Positions 42,204 through 51,193 of a stretch of DNA of 64,000 bases are shown piece by piece. Made by a program: the position numbers and the translations under genes. The stretch spans positions 194,059-258,058 of the forward strand of contig NZ_JAGYWA010000007.1 in NCBI RefSeq assembly GCF_018383905.1, read 5' to 3'. Under the pieces are notes generated by a model that saw only the letters and a list, made by a program, of their open reading frames with translations, made no database searches and was not told where the DNA came from. How positions within the stretch are numbered: position 1 is the stretch's first letter; the number at the start of each line of letters is the position of its first letter. Source of the stretch: Flavobacterium branchiicola (GTDB lineage: Bacteria > Bacteroidota > Bacteroidia > Flavobacteriales > Flavobacteriaceae).

Positions 42204-43154
42204 GTGAATAAATATAGCGTAAAAAAATATCAAGCGTCAGATTACGAATTATGGAACAATTTTGTCCATCAGGCTAAGAATGCGACGTTTTTATTTCATC
42301 GTGATTTTATGGAGTATCATAACGATCGCTTTGAAGACTATTCTCTTTTGGTTTTTGAAGAAGAAAAATTACGGGCAATTCTTCCCGCCAATAAAAATGG
42401 AAATTCCGTATACTCACACCAGGGACTTACCTATGGAGGTCTGGTTTATTTACCAAAATTAAAAGCAGAGAAAGTAGAAGCTATTTTAGATGAAATTCTG
42501 TTTTTTCTGAAAGAAAACGTAATAGAAAACTTTTATTACAAACCCATTCCGGGATTTTATTTTCCAGCAGGAAATAAAGAAATGGACTTTTTTTTATTTA
42601 AAAGAGAAGCCAAATCCGACAGAAAAGAAATGAATCTGGCAATCAACTTAAAATTACCTTTGAAGATTTCAAAAAGTAAAATGAAACATTTCAGGAGAAT
42701 TGAAAATCTTGATTTGGATATCATTGAAGAAGAATATTTTGAACCTTTTTGGGAATCGATTTTACAGCCAAGGTTGTTGGAAAAATTCAACACAAAACCA
42801 GTTCACACTAAAGAAGAAATCACACTTTTAAAACAAAAGTTTCCGGATAAAATCAGACAATATTCCGTTTATCAGAACGATCAGATTATTGCCGGAATTA
42901 CCATTTTTGAAACTCAAAATGTGGTAAAATCGCAATATGGAGCCACTTCTGAAAAAGGCGAAGAAGTAAGAGCTCTAGATTTTTTATTTATTAATCTGAT
43001 CCATAAATATAAAAGAAAAGGAAAGCATTTTTTTGATATGGGAATTGTGAATGAAGAAAATAAAAGCGGATATCACACCGGACTTTTGCAGCAAAAAGAA
43101 GAATTGGGCTGCTCTGTTTACAATCAGGATTTCTACAAAATTGTTTTAAAATGA
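42204..43154 (+). CDS. GNAT/FemAB-like acyltransferase
   Basis: 316 residues from a GTG at 42204, two bases past the upstream stop; the longer TTG-started frame (42183) overlaps the TRIC gene and is less likely. The fold shows two GNAT-like halves: FLFHRDFMEYHNDRF...LRAILPAN in the first, and IAGITIFETQNVVKSQYGATS...ALDFLFINLIHKYKRKGKHFFDMG in the second, as in FemAB proteins. Substrate unknown; a role in acylating a sugar or peptide for surface glycan is suggested by the overlapping aminotransferase gene (ATGA). Confidence 0.75.
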   Translation: MNKYSVKKYQASDYELWNNFVHQAKNATFLFHRDFMEYHNDRFEDYSLLVFEEEKLRAILPANKNGNSVYSHQGLTYGGLVYLPKLKAEKVEAILDEILFFLKENVIENFYYKPIPGFYFPAGNKEMDFFLFKREAKSDRKEMNLAINLKLPLKISKSKMKHFRRIENLDLDIIEEEYFEPFWESILQPRLLEKFNTKPVHTKEEITLLKQKFPDKIRQYSVYQNDQIIAGITIFETQNVVKSQYGATSEKGEEVRALDFLFINLIHKYKRKGKHFFDMGIVNEENKSGYHTGLLQQKEELGCSVYNQDFYKIVLK

Positions 43155-44275
43155 TACCCTTTCTGGATCTGAAAAAAATAAACGAACCGTATGAAACTGC
43201 TTTTCAGGAAAAACTGAAAGAAGTTTTAGAAAACGGCTGGTATATTTTAGGAAAAGAATTGCAAACTTTTGAAAAGGCTTTCGCCGAATATTGTCAGACC
43301 AAATATTGTATTGGAGTTGGAAACGGATTGGATGCTTTAGTTTTAATTTTTAAAGGCTATATCGAACTCGGAAAATTAAAAAAAGGCGATGAGGTAATCG
43401 TTCCGGCAAATACTTATATAGCAAGTGTTTTAGCCATTTTACAAGCCGATTTAGTTCCGGTTCTGGTAGAACCAAAGTTGGAAACCTACAATATAAATCC
43501 CGATTTGATTCAGGAAAAAATCACTTTAAATACAAAAGCTATTTTAGCTGTTCATCTCTATGGGCAATTAGCAGAAATGGATAAAATAAATGAAATTGCA
43601 GAAAAGCATCATTTAATTGTTGTGGAAGATTGTGCGCAATCGCATGGAGCTTATGCAAATGTAAAATCTCAAATTCCAAATTCCAAAATCCAAAAGGAGG
43701 GAAATCTAAAATCTGCAATGGCTTACAGCTTTTATCCCGGAAAAAATCTAGGTTGTCTGGGCGATGGCGGAGCGATTACAACAAACGATTCAGAGTTGGC
43801 AAAAGTGCTTTATTCTCTTCGAAATTATGGATCAGAAAAGAAATATTATAATGACTATATTGGTGTAAATTCTAGATTGGATGAATTACAGGCCGCTTTT
43901 TTAAATTTAAAATTGCCAAATTTAAATACAGATAATGAAAAGCGCAGAACAATTGCAAAACGATATTTAGCCGGAATTAAAAACGATAAAATAATACTTC
44001 CGTTTTGGGATTTATCTTCTAATCATGTTTTTCATTTATTTGTTATCAGAACCAGAAACCGTGGTGATCTGCAAGACTATTTAACTCAGAATAATATTCA
44101 GACCGTTATTCATTATCCAATTCCGCCACATCAGCAAAAGGCATTTTCAGAATGGAATAACTTATCATTTCCTATAACGGAGAAAATTCATAATGAAGTG
44201 CTAAGCTTGCCAATGAGTCCCGTTTTAACAGAAACTGAAGTAGATTTTATTATCGAAATTTTAAATAAATATTAA
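43151..44275 (+). CDS. DegT/DnrJ/EryC1-family sugar aminotransferase (FdtB/QdtB-like)
   Basis: PLP enzyme that converts a 3-keto or 4-keto nucleotide sugar to an amino sugar. 374 residues. Motifs: FLDLKKINEPYE (N-terminus), GVGNGLDALVLIFK, PANTYIASVLAIL, EDCAQSHGA (160s) and SFYPGKNLGCLGDGGAI with the PLP lysine K198. With the FdtA-like ketoisomerase at 47.7 kb it fits synthesis of a dTDP-3-amino-3,6-dideoxyhexose. Unusual: residues about 173-181 (SQIPNSKIQ), between the conserved SHGA and YPGK motifs, are extra against the family and are encoded by a repeat found between genes elsewhere. Confidence 0.9.
   Translation: MIPFLDLKKINEPYETAFQEKLKEVLENGWYILGKELQTFEKAFAEYCQTKYCIGVGNGLDALVLIFKGYIELGKLKKGDEVIVPANTYIASVLAILQADLVPVLVEPKLETYNINPDLIQEKITLNTKAILAVHLYGQLAEMDKINEIAEKHHLIVVEDCAQSHGAYANVKSQIPNSKIQKEGNLKSAMAYSFYPGKNLGCLGDGGAITTNDSELAKVLYSLRNYGSEKKYYNDYIGVNSRLDELQAAFLNLKLPNLNTDNEKRRTIAKRYLAGIKNDKIILPFWDLSSNHVFHLFVIRTRNRGDLQDYLTQNNIQTVIHYPIPPHQQKAFSEWNNLSFPITEKIHNEVLSLPMSPVLTETEVDFIIEILNKY
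43667..43693 (+). repeat. Intergenic-type repeat inside the aminotransferase reading frame
   Basis: Contains AAATTCCAAATTCCAAAA, the same 18 bases found in the intergenic repeat at 18279-18296. Inserted in frame; encodes about nine residues. Confidence 0.65.
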
Positions 44276-44277
44276 AA

Positions 44278-45552
44278 TTGAATTTCATAAAAAAAATAAC
44301 CGGAACAACTTTGTTTAAGATTACCTCTTTGAATAGTTTTAATGTAGTTTTAAAGATTAGTACGGGATTGATTACTTCTAAATTTTTAGCCATTTTTGTG
44401 GGGCCGGCGGGAATGGCTTTGGTTGGAAACTTACGTAATTTTTTAACCTCGCTTGAAACTATTCTGACTTTGGGTTTTCAAAATGGAATAGTTAAGTATG
44501 TGGCTGAAAATCAAAAAAATAGTGATGAATTGCAAAAAATAATGGCAACTGTTTTTATCAGTTTGGTTTTTATTGCGCTAATTTCAGGCTGCGTTTTGTA
44601 TTTTTTTGCTTCTTTTTGGAATGATACTATTTTTAGATCTTATTCGGATTATTCTTTGGTTTTTAAGGTTTTGGCATTTACATTACCATGGTATGCGGTA
44701 TCCATTTTTTTATTGGCGTTGCTAAATGGATTAAGTAAGTTTAAGAAAGTAATTTTGGTCAATATTATTGGTAATATTGCAGGATTGCTAATCTCTCTCT
44801 TAATGATTTTTAAATTCAAGATTTTGGGAGCATTACTTGCTATTTGTATTTTGCCGTGCTTGCTTTTTTTCAGCACTTTTTATTTTGTAAACAAAGAAAT
44901 TAAACTTTCAGAAGTAATTTGTTTTCGACTTTATGATTTTAAAGTTATAAAAAATCTTTTGCCGTATTCTCTAATGGCTTTGTTTTCGTCAGTTTTTGGG
45001 CCAATTGTCTTTTTAGCGATACGGAATAATGTAATTGAAAAGTTAGGTATTAATCAGGCTGGTTTTTGGGAAACAATGACACGGATTTCTTCTAATTATA
45101 TGCTATTTGTCACTACGATTCTAATGGTGTATTTTTTACCTAAACTTTCAAAAGCTCAGAATACAAATGATACCAAGATTGTTTTTTGGCAATATTATAA
45201 ATTTATTTTACCGGTTTTTTGTCTGTGTATAATTGTCGTTTATCTTGGCCGTTCCGTTATTGTACAGTTGTTGTTTACCAAAGAGTTTCTTCCTGTTACA
45301 ACCCTGTTTTTTTGGCAATTGGTTGGAGATGTTTTTAAAGTGGCATCTTTAATTTTGGGATATCAGTTTTTTGCAAAAAAGTTAACTTTAGCATTCATCG
45401 TTTCCGAGACATTATCTCTCACGGTATTGTATTTTTTAAGTTTACTTTGTATTGATTATTGTGGAATTGAGGGAGTAATAATGGCACAAGCGTTTGATAA
45501 TTTTCTTTATTTTATAGGTTTGTGTGTGTATTTCAGGAAGAGTTTATTCTAA
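44278..45552 (+). CDS. O-antigen/polysaccharide flippase (Wzx-like)
   Basis: 424 residues, almost all hydrophobic: about 12 membrane helices. The N-terminus (LFKITSLNSFNVVLKISTGLITSKF, GPAGMALVGNLRNFLTSLE, FQNGIVKYVAE) is characteristic of the polysaccharide translocase group. Flips undecaprenyl-linked repeat units across the inner membrane. Start is TTG at 44278, two bases after the aminotransferase stop; no ATG precedes the conserved start region. Confidence 0.87.
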   Translation: MNFIKKITGTTLFKITSLNSFNVVLKISTGLITSKFLAIFVGPAGMALVGNLRNFLTSLETILTLGFQNGIVKYVAENQKNSDELQKIMATVFISLVFIALISGCVLYFFASFWNDTIFRSYSDYSLVFKVLAFTLPWYAVSIFLLALLNGLSKFKKVILVNIIGNIAGLLISLLMIFKFKILGALLAICILPCLLFFSTFYFVNKEIKLSEVICFRLYDFKVIKNLLPYSLMALFSSVFGPIVFLAIRNNVIEKLGINQAGFWETMTRISSNYMLFVTTILMVYFLPKLSKAQNTNDTKIVFWQYYKFILPVFCLCIIVVYLGRSVIVQLLFTKEFLPVTTLFFWQLVGDVFKVASLILGYQFFAKKLTLAFIVSETLSLTVLYFLSLLCIDYCGIEGVIMAQAFDNFLYFIGLCVYFRKSLF

Positions 45553-45649
45553 AAATAGTTTTTAGAAATTAATCATATTTTGTCCCTAAAATATGTAAAT
45601 GAACAAAAGTGCAAATAGAGCGTGAAATAAAAAAGCTATTATAATTTTT

Positions 45650-46555
45650 CTAACTTTTAATAAAAAATATTCGGATTCTTTGCCTTATTTCTATTAATGT
45701 ATATCTAAATAATAGATTTAGATTTGAAGTTTTAAAACTAAGAATCATCTCAAAATGTATCCTTTTCAAAATAGCTTTGTGTTCCTCTTTTGTCTTATTA
45801 AGAAGAATAGCTTTTTGCAATAGTAAGAATGTTGAATTATTTATTTTTTTTGCGTGTGCATCATTTTTTAAATAGAATTTTGAAATCAGAGAGTTTTTCA
45901 AAATCCTTTTTTGTACTAAAATAGAGTCTATAAAATCAATGTCATAATTTCGGGATACTCTTATCCAAAAATCTAAATCTTCGTAAGCAAGACTTTCATC
46001 ATAACCTTTTAAATCATCAAAAACTGATTTTTTGGTCATCGACGAAACAGAACAAAAACTATTTCCTCCGGAAAGAATTGAAAGGTAAATATCGCCTACA
46101 GGTCTTTTTTCGGTCGTTTCTTTTGAACTATTTACAGGAAAAAAATAAGATTCAAAAGTTCCATTTTCATCAATTAGTTCAGCGTTTCCGTAAACAATAC
46201 CCAGATTTTTAAAATTACTTTCCTTAAAAGCCTGAACTTGCAACGAAACACAGTTGGGTAGTAAAACATCATCGGCAGCCAAATCAATAATAAATTCCCC
46301 TTTTGCCAATTTTAAAGCTTTATTAAATGATTTTGTATTTCCTAGATTCGTTTCATTAGCAATAAACTGAAATTGAGGATAATTGGCGCCCCATTTTTCT
46401 ATTGTTTTCTTTGAATTATCGGTACTATAATCATCTACAATAATTAATTCAATAGCATTATAATCTTGTTTTAAGACTGAATCTAAACTCTCCACAACAA
46501 ATTTCTCATGATTGTAGCATAAGCAAATAATAGTGACTAATAATTTATCTTGCAT
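45650..46555 (-). CDS. Glycosyltransferase family 2
   Basis: 301 residues. GT-A fold: VTIICLCYNHEKFVVESLDSVLKQ, IIVDDYSTDNSKKTI and the LAADDVLLP metal-binding region, then EDLDFWIRVSR. Sugar specificity unknown. It is on the opposite strand from the surrounding glycan genes, convergent to the flippase and divergent from the next GT4 gene. Confidence 0.9.
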   Translation of the reverse strand: MQDKLLVTIICLCYNHEKFVVESLDSVLKQDYNAIELIIVDDYSTDNSKKTIEKWGANYPQFQFIANETNLGNTKSFNKALKLAKGEFIIDLAADDVLLPNCVSLQVQAFKESNFKNLGIVYGNAELIDENGTFESYFFPVNSSKETTEKRPVGDIYLSILSGGNSFCSVSSMTKKSVFDDLKGYDESLAYEDLDFWIRVSRNYDIDFIDSILVQKRILKNSLISKFYLKNDAHAKKINNSTFLLLQKAILLNKTKEEHKAILKRIHFEMILSFKTSNLNLLFRYTLIEIRQRIRIFFIKS

Positions 46556-46603
46556 ATTGTTTTTAAAGAGTTATATATTTGATACGAAAATAAGAAATCA
46601 AGA

Positions 46604-47701
46604 ATGATAATGTCTGACAAAAAAAAGAAAATTGCTTTAATTGGTTACCGTCTTAGCGGAGGTGGAAGCGATAAAGTAATGGCAAATTTGTCTATTTTTT
46701 TTGAAAGACAAGGTTTTGAAATTGATATAATTATTGTTTTAGATGAAGTTAGTTTTCCCTATTCCGGTAAATTGGTCAATCTCGGGCTGCTTAAAAACAA
46801 AAGCAACGGATTTTTTAATAAAGTCAAAAGATTGTCTGTTTTACGAAAATATTTAAAAGAGAATCATTTTGATTTTATTATTGATTTTCGATTCAGGACC
46901 AAGATTATTCAGGAGCTTATTCTCGCCAGATTTATTTATAAAGCCAAGACAATTTTTACAGTTCATAGTTTTCTTATTGATCATTATATGCCAGATAATT
47001 CGTGGCTGACACGTATAATGTACAATCATTGTCTCGCAAATGTTGCGATTACGAAAGAAATGAAAATCCTAATTGAAACAAAACATAAACTAAAGAATGT
47101 AATTACAATACATAATCCCGTATACATAGCTGAAATTCAAGAAAAAAGAGATGAAGAAATTGAAGTGAATTTTGAATTTGTTATTGCAGTAGGGCAATAT
47201 GAAAATGAAATTAAACAGTTTGATAAACTAATTTCAAGTTATGCCAAATCAGTTTTGCCACAAAAACAAATTCATTTGGTCATCGTTGGAAATGGAAATA
47301 AATTGAGTCTCGAAAAAACAATTTCAGAAAATAATATTTCAGGATTTGTTCATCTTTTAGGGTATCAAAACAACCCCTTTAAATTTATGAGCAAAGCAAA
47401 GTTTTTAATTTTAAGTAGTAAAAATGAAGGTTTTCCAAATGTTATTTTAGAATCATTAGCTTGTAAAACTCCTGTAATATCATTTGATTGCGATTTTGGT
47501 CCCCGCGCTCTCATTCTTAATTTTGAAAATGGTATTTTAGTAGCAAATCAAAATTGGGAAGAACTTACCCGAGCTATGAATTTATTTATCTCAGATGAAA
47601 TTTTATATAAATATTGTAAGGAAAATACATTAACGAGTGTTCTTAATTTTTCATTAGAAAAAATAGGAAAACAGTGGATTGAACTGATGACCGCAAAATA
47701 G
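46604..47701 (+). CDS. Glycosyltransferase family 4
   Basis: 365 residues. N-terminal IALIGYRLSGGGSDKVMANLS and the C-terminal donor-binding half FVIAVGQYENEIKQFDKLI, LVIVGNGN, LILSSKNEGFPNVILESLACKTPVI (the E-x7-E motif). Retaining GT-B enzyme likely acting on a lipid-linked surface glycan. The ATG at 46610 (MSDKKKK) is an equally good start. Confidence 0.9.
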   Translation: MIMSDKKKKIALIGYRLSGGGSDKVMANLSIFFERQGFEIDIIIVLDEVSFPYSGKLVNLGLLKNKSNGFFNKVKRLSVLRKYLKENHFDFIIDFRFRTKIIQELILARFIYKAKTIFTVHSFLIDHYMPDNSWLTRIMYNHCLANVAITKEMKILIETKHKLKNVITIHNPVYIAEIQEKRDEEIEVNFEFVIAVGQYENEIKQFDKLISSYAKSVLPQKQIHLVIVGNGNKLSLEKTISENNISGFVHLLGYQNNPFKFMSKAKFLILSSKNEGFPNVILESLACKTPVISFDCDFGPRALILNFENGILVANQNWEELTRAMNLFISDEILYKYCKENTLTSVLNFSLEKIGKQWIELMTAK

Positions 47702-47717
47702 CCAAATCAAAATTAAA

Positions 47718-48110
47718 ATGAACGTAAAGATTATTGACATCCCTAAAATAGAGAATAGTTTAGGTAATATTGCAGTTTTAGAAAATGATATTCTTCCCTT
47801 TGAGATTAAAAGGGTTTATTATTTATATGATATACCATCGCATTCCATGCGAGGAGGTCATTCTCATAAAAAATTGAGGCAAATTTTAATTGCAATATCA
47901 GGAAGTTTTGATGTTGTCCTGAAAGATGGACAATCAGAAAAAAAAGTATTTCTGAATAAACCGGATAAAGGATTATTAATTGAAAATAATATCTGGAGAG
48001 AACTGGAAAATTTTTCTTCGGGTGCAATTTGTCTTGTTCTGGCTTCCGATGTTTTTGAAGAAACCGATTATATTCGGGATTATCAGACTTTTTTGAATTC
48101 CAAAAAATGA
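47718..48110 (+). CDS. FdtA/QdtA-like sugar 3,4-ketoisomerase (cupin)
   Basis: 130-residue cupin that isomerises dTDP-4-keto-6-deoxyglucose to the 3-keto form. Motifs: FEIKRVYYLYDIPSHSMRGGHSHKKLRQ with H48 and H50 as the catalytic histidine pair, then SGSFDVVLKDG, and YIRDYQTFL at the end. Substrate order matches the aminotransferase at 43.2 kb. Its stop overlaps the start of the next glycosyltransferase gene by four bases. Confidence 0.88.
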   Translation: MNVKIIDIPKIENSLGNIAVLENDILPFEIKRVYYLYDIPSHSMRGGHSHKKLRQILIAISGSFDVVLKDGQSEKKVFLNKPDKGLLIENNIWRELENFSSGAICLVLASDVFEETDYIRDYQTFLNSKK

Positions 48111-49183
48111 AACTTCTTTACATTGTTCCCAAAATAAAAAATGCCGGTGGGGTTGCGCGCGTTTTGTCTGTAAAAGCAAATTATTTTACAGAGCATTTTA
48201 ATTATGAAGTGCATATTTTATCTCAAAATGAAGAAGAGGAATTGCCTTTTTATGATTTTAATTCTAAAATAAAATTTCATAATATCATTTTAAAAGGAAA
48301 TGCTTTTCAGTTTTTAAAAGCGTATCAAAAGCAATTAAATCAAAAGATTAAAGAAATTCAGCCTGATGTTATTTTGGTTGTAGATAATGGTTTAAAAGCT
48401 TTTATTTTTCCGTTCCTAATTAAAACAAAAACTCCGGTTGTTTTCGAAATTCACGGTTCAAAATTTATAGAAGAAAATAAGCCGAATACAGATTTATTTT
48501 CGAAATTCATTCAAAAAATAAAACAAAATTTTAAAGATTTTAGTGCGCAGAAATTCACAAAAGTGGTGGCACTTTCAGATGAAAGTCTAAAAGAATGGAA
48601 AGTGAAAAATGGAATTGTAATAGCAAATCCTTCCTGGTTGAAAACAGAAAAAAGCGCCTCTCTAAACAATAAAAAAGTTATCGCAATTGCCCGAAATTCC
48701 TATGAAAAAGGTTTAGACCGATTATTGGTGATTTGGAAAAAAACATATAAAAATCATCGTGATTGGACATTAGAAATTTATACTGATGAAATTGAATCTT
48801 TAACAAAAATAGCAAACGTAAATTATTATGCTTTTGTAAAAGATATTGAAGAAAAATATCTTGAATCTTCAATTTATGCAATGACTTCAAGAACCGAAGG
48901 TTTTCCTATGGTTTTATTAGAAGCAATGGCTTCAAGTTTACCTTGCATCGCTTTTGATTGTCCGATTGGTCCACGAACCATTATTACAAATGCTGAAAAT
49001 GGCTTTTTGATTCCAGATAATGATTTTGAAATGTATGCCGACAAACTTTCTTTTTTAATGGAAAATGAAGAAGTAAGATTGAAATTGGGTGAAAACGCAA
49101 AACTGACTTCGGAGAATTTTTCGGTCGAAAAGATAATGAAAGAATGGAAGGTGTTTTTTGAGAATACAATCCATTATAAATAG
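48107..49183 (+). CDS. Glycosyltransferase family 4
   Basis: 358 residues. N-terminal LLYIVPKIKNAGGVARVLSVKA and C-terminal YAMTSRTEGFPMVLLEAMASSLPCIAFD, the GT4 donor-site E-x7-E element. Overlaps the FdtA-like gene by four bases (ATGA). Paralogous in design to the GT4 gene at 46.6 kb, sharing the NAENGFL/GPR(A/T) pattern near the C-terminus. Confidence 0.9.
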   Translation: MKLLYIVPKIKNAGGVARVLSVKANYFTEHFNYEVHILSQNEEEELPFYDFNSKIKFHNIILKGNAFQFLKAYQKQLNQKIKEIQPDVILVVDNGLKAFIFPFLIKTKTPVVFEIHGSKFIEENKPNTDLFSKFIQKIKQNFKDFSAQKFTKVVALSDESLKEWKVKNGIVIANPSWLKTEKSASLNNKKVIAIARNSYEKGLDRLLVIWKKTYKNHRDWTLEIYTDEIESLTKIANVNYYAFVKDIEEKYLESSIYAMTSRTEGFPMVLLEAMASSLPCIAFDCPIGPRTIITNAENGFLIPDNDFEMYADKLSFLMENEEVRLKLGENAKLTSENFSVEKIMKEWKVFFENTIHYK

Positions 49184-49196
49184 TATTTTGACGTTT

Positions 49197-49296
49197 CCTG
49201 CAAGGTTTTCAAAACCTTGTAGGTATTACATTTCCATTTTTTTAATTCTAAAGGTTGGAGAATTTTAAACCTACAAGGTTTTGGAAACCTTGCAGG
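49197..49296. repeat. Long inverted repeat between convergent glycosyltransferase genes
   Basis: CCTGCAAGGTTTTCAAAACC (49197 on) to 49224 pairs with 49269-49296 (ACCTACAAGGTTTTGGAAAC onward) with two mismatches; arms of 28 bases, loop of 44. Each arm is also a small hairpin. It can act as a terminator in both directions. Confidence 0.75.
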
Positions 49297-49308
49297 TTAG
49301 ATTCGATA

Positions 49309-50166
49309 TTAATTATTTTTTAAAATACAAAAATAACCCAGTTTATAAAGATCAAACAGAAATAAAGAAGGTTTTTCGGAAAGTAAATTTTGTTCAATAC
49401 TTCTTTTGTTTTTCCTGAAAAGGAAGGCCAAGAATGAAACTAATTTCAGTTTCGTTAAAAGATCAAAACTTTTAATTATTTTGCTGTCTTCACTGGAAAT
49501 TTTGCCTGATTGATAAAGTAAAAATAAGTTTTCTATCGCTGTTTTTGTTTTCTCTAAAAAGATTTGAGAAGTTTCGAGGTTTAAATGAAAAGTAGGGTTT
49601 TCTATTCGGGTTATTTCGAAATTATTCTTTTTTAAAACAGAAAAGAAAAGTAAATCTTCATAACCATATTTTGTAATCGATTCATCAAAAGGAAATCTCA
49701 TAAAAACTTCTTTTTTGATTAATAAATTAGAAGTCAGAATAGCCAAAGATTCTCTTTTTTGCCCGTAAAACCAACGTAAAAAATGTTCTTTTTGAGGTTT
49801 TTTATCTTCATAAATAATTCCTCCAAAATAGATGTTTTTCGCTTCTGAAATTACTGAAATATAGTTTTGAATAAAATTATCCTGAGCAGGAAAAGTATCG
49901 CAATCCAGAATTAAAAGCCAATCGTATTTTGCTTTTTTAGCTAAGGAATTGATGTTTTTTCCCCTTCCTAAATTGATTTCATTTATAAAAAACGCACCAT
50001 TCGTAACAGAATTGATTTCCTGATTTAAAGTGTTTTCAGAAGAATTTGAAGCATCGTCCTGACAAAAGATTTCAAAGTTAATTCCACAGCTATTACATTG
50101 CTTTACAAGTTCGTTAACGAGAGGTAAAGCATTGTAATTATAAACCGGAATTAATATGGAAAGCAT
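49309..50166 (-). CDS. Glycosyltransferase family 2
   Basis: 285 residues. LSILIPVYNYNALPLVNELVKQ, CQDDASNSSENTLN, NLGRGKNINSLAKKAKYDWLLILDCDTFPAQ and YGYEDLLFFSVLKK form the GT-A core with DCD as metal-binding motif. It overlaps the ftsE stop by one base, so both are probably on the same transcript. Sugar donor unknown. Confidence 0.88.
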   Translation of the reverse strand: MLSILIPVYNYNALPLVNELVKQCNSCGINFEIFCQDDASNSSENTLNQEINSVTNGAFFINEINLGRGKNINSLAKKAKYDWLLILDCDTFPAQDNFIQNYISVISEAKNIYFGGIIYEDKKPQKEHFLRWFYGQKRESLAILTSNLLIKKEVFMRFPFDESITKYGYEDLLFFSVLKKNNFEITRIENPTFHLNLETSQIFLEKTKTAIENLFLLYQSGKISSEDSKIIKSFDLLTKLKLVSFLAFLFRKNKRSIEQNLLSEKPSLFLFDLYKLGYFCILKNN

Positions 50167-50849
50167 TACACGCTTCTTTGCACAACTTCGAAGATTCTTT
50201 CATCTTCGCATTTCAATGTTTTAGAAGGGAATTTCATCAATAAAGCGTAATCGTGTGTTGCCATGATTACCGTTTTACCATTTGCATTGATGGTTTTTAA
50301 AACCTCTAAAACTTCTGAACTCGTCTGCGGATCAAGGTTTCCTGTTGGTTCATCGGCTAAGATAAACTCAGGATCGTTAAGCAATGCTCTTGCAATCGCA
50401 ACACGTTGTTGTTCACCTCCTGAAAGTTGGTGAGGCATTTTGTTTAAGAATTCTTTCATTCCAACTTTGTCCAGAACTTCATCGATTTTGTGCTCCATAG
50501 CACCTTTTTCAACCCAGCCTGTCGCTTTTAAAACAAAAAGCATGTTGTCTTTTACAGAACGGTCCGGAAGCAATTTAAAATCCTGAAATACGATACCAAT
50601 TTTACGTCTCAAATACGGGATATCGCTTTCTTTTAAAGTAGCCAAATCAAATTCAACAATGTGACCTTCACCTTCAACCAAAGGTAAATCTGCATATAAA
50701 GTTTTTAAGAAACTACTTTTTCCGGAACCAGTTTTTCCAATGATGTAGATAAATTCACCATGTTCAACCTCTAAATTAATGTGAGATATAATTTTTCTTC
50801 CTTCTTGATATATAGTGACTTCTTTAAGAGACAGTACGGTTTGTGACAT
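50166..50849 (-). CDS. ftsE: Cell-division ATP-binding protein FtsE
   Basis: ATPase of the FtsEX complex, which couples divisome assembly to peptidoglycan hydrolase activation. 227 residues. Walker A GKTGSGKS (38-45), Q-loop VFQDFKLLPDRSV, signature LSGGEQQR (142-149), Walker B/D-loop LADEPTGNLDP, and H-loop MATHDYALL. FFKLLPDRSV-type sequence is specific to FtsE versus related lipoprotein exporters. ftsX is not adjacent; the next gene overlapping the stop is a glycosyltransferase. Confidence 0.92.
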   Translation of the reverse strand: MSQTVLSLKEVTIYQEGRKIISHINLEVEHGEFIYIIGKTGSGKSSFLKTLYADLPLVEGEGHIVEFDLATLKESDIPYLRRKIGIVFQDFKLLPDRSVKDNMLFVLKATGWVEKGAMEHKIDEVLDKVGMKEFLNKMPHQLSGGEQQRVAIARALLNDPEFILADEPTGNLDPQTSSEVLEVLKTINANGKTVIMATHDYALLMKFPSKTLKCEDERIFEVVQRSV

Positions 50850-50952
50850 AGTAAAATTGATTTGAATGGTAAAAGTAATAAGATAACGCTTGGATTCAAA
50901 ATAAATTTCAATGATTTCTGAATAAAATTGCTAAAAACTGGAATAAAAAAAT

Positions 50953-51037
50953 AAACCATATAAGTTATATAAGTTCATTTTAATATGACTCAGTTCAAGC
51001 TTCTTGCTTATAATAACTTACATTACTTATATGGTTT
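50953..51037. repeat. Fold-back of AAACCATATAAG type
   Basis: AAACCATATAAGTTATATAAG (first 20 bases from 50953) faces ACTTACATTACTTATATGGT near 51016-51035. It lies between the divergent ftsE and TPR genes. A related copy is at 20012-20060. Confidence 0.65.
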
Positions 51038-51165
51038 GAAAAAAGCGTTTTTTGAATGTTTTGCAGTGTATATTTTACGGCTTAATATCTTGTTTAATAA
51101 TAACAATTAAGCGTTTTGTTCATAATAAATGCCGGAAACGTTTCGTTATACACGGTATAAAATGA

Positions 51166-51173
51166 TACATTTG
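51166..51173 (+). promoter_or_regulatory. Candidate -7 box for the TPR gene
   Basis: TACATTTG, a full TAnnTTTG match 21 bases before the start. The -33 element is not evident. Confidence 0.5.
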
Positions 51174-51193
51174 AATACTAAAATATAATAAAA

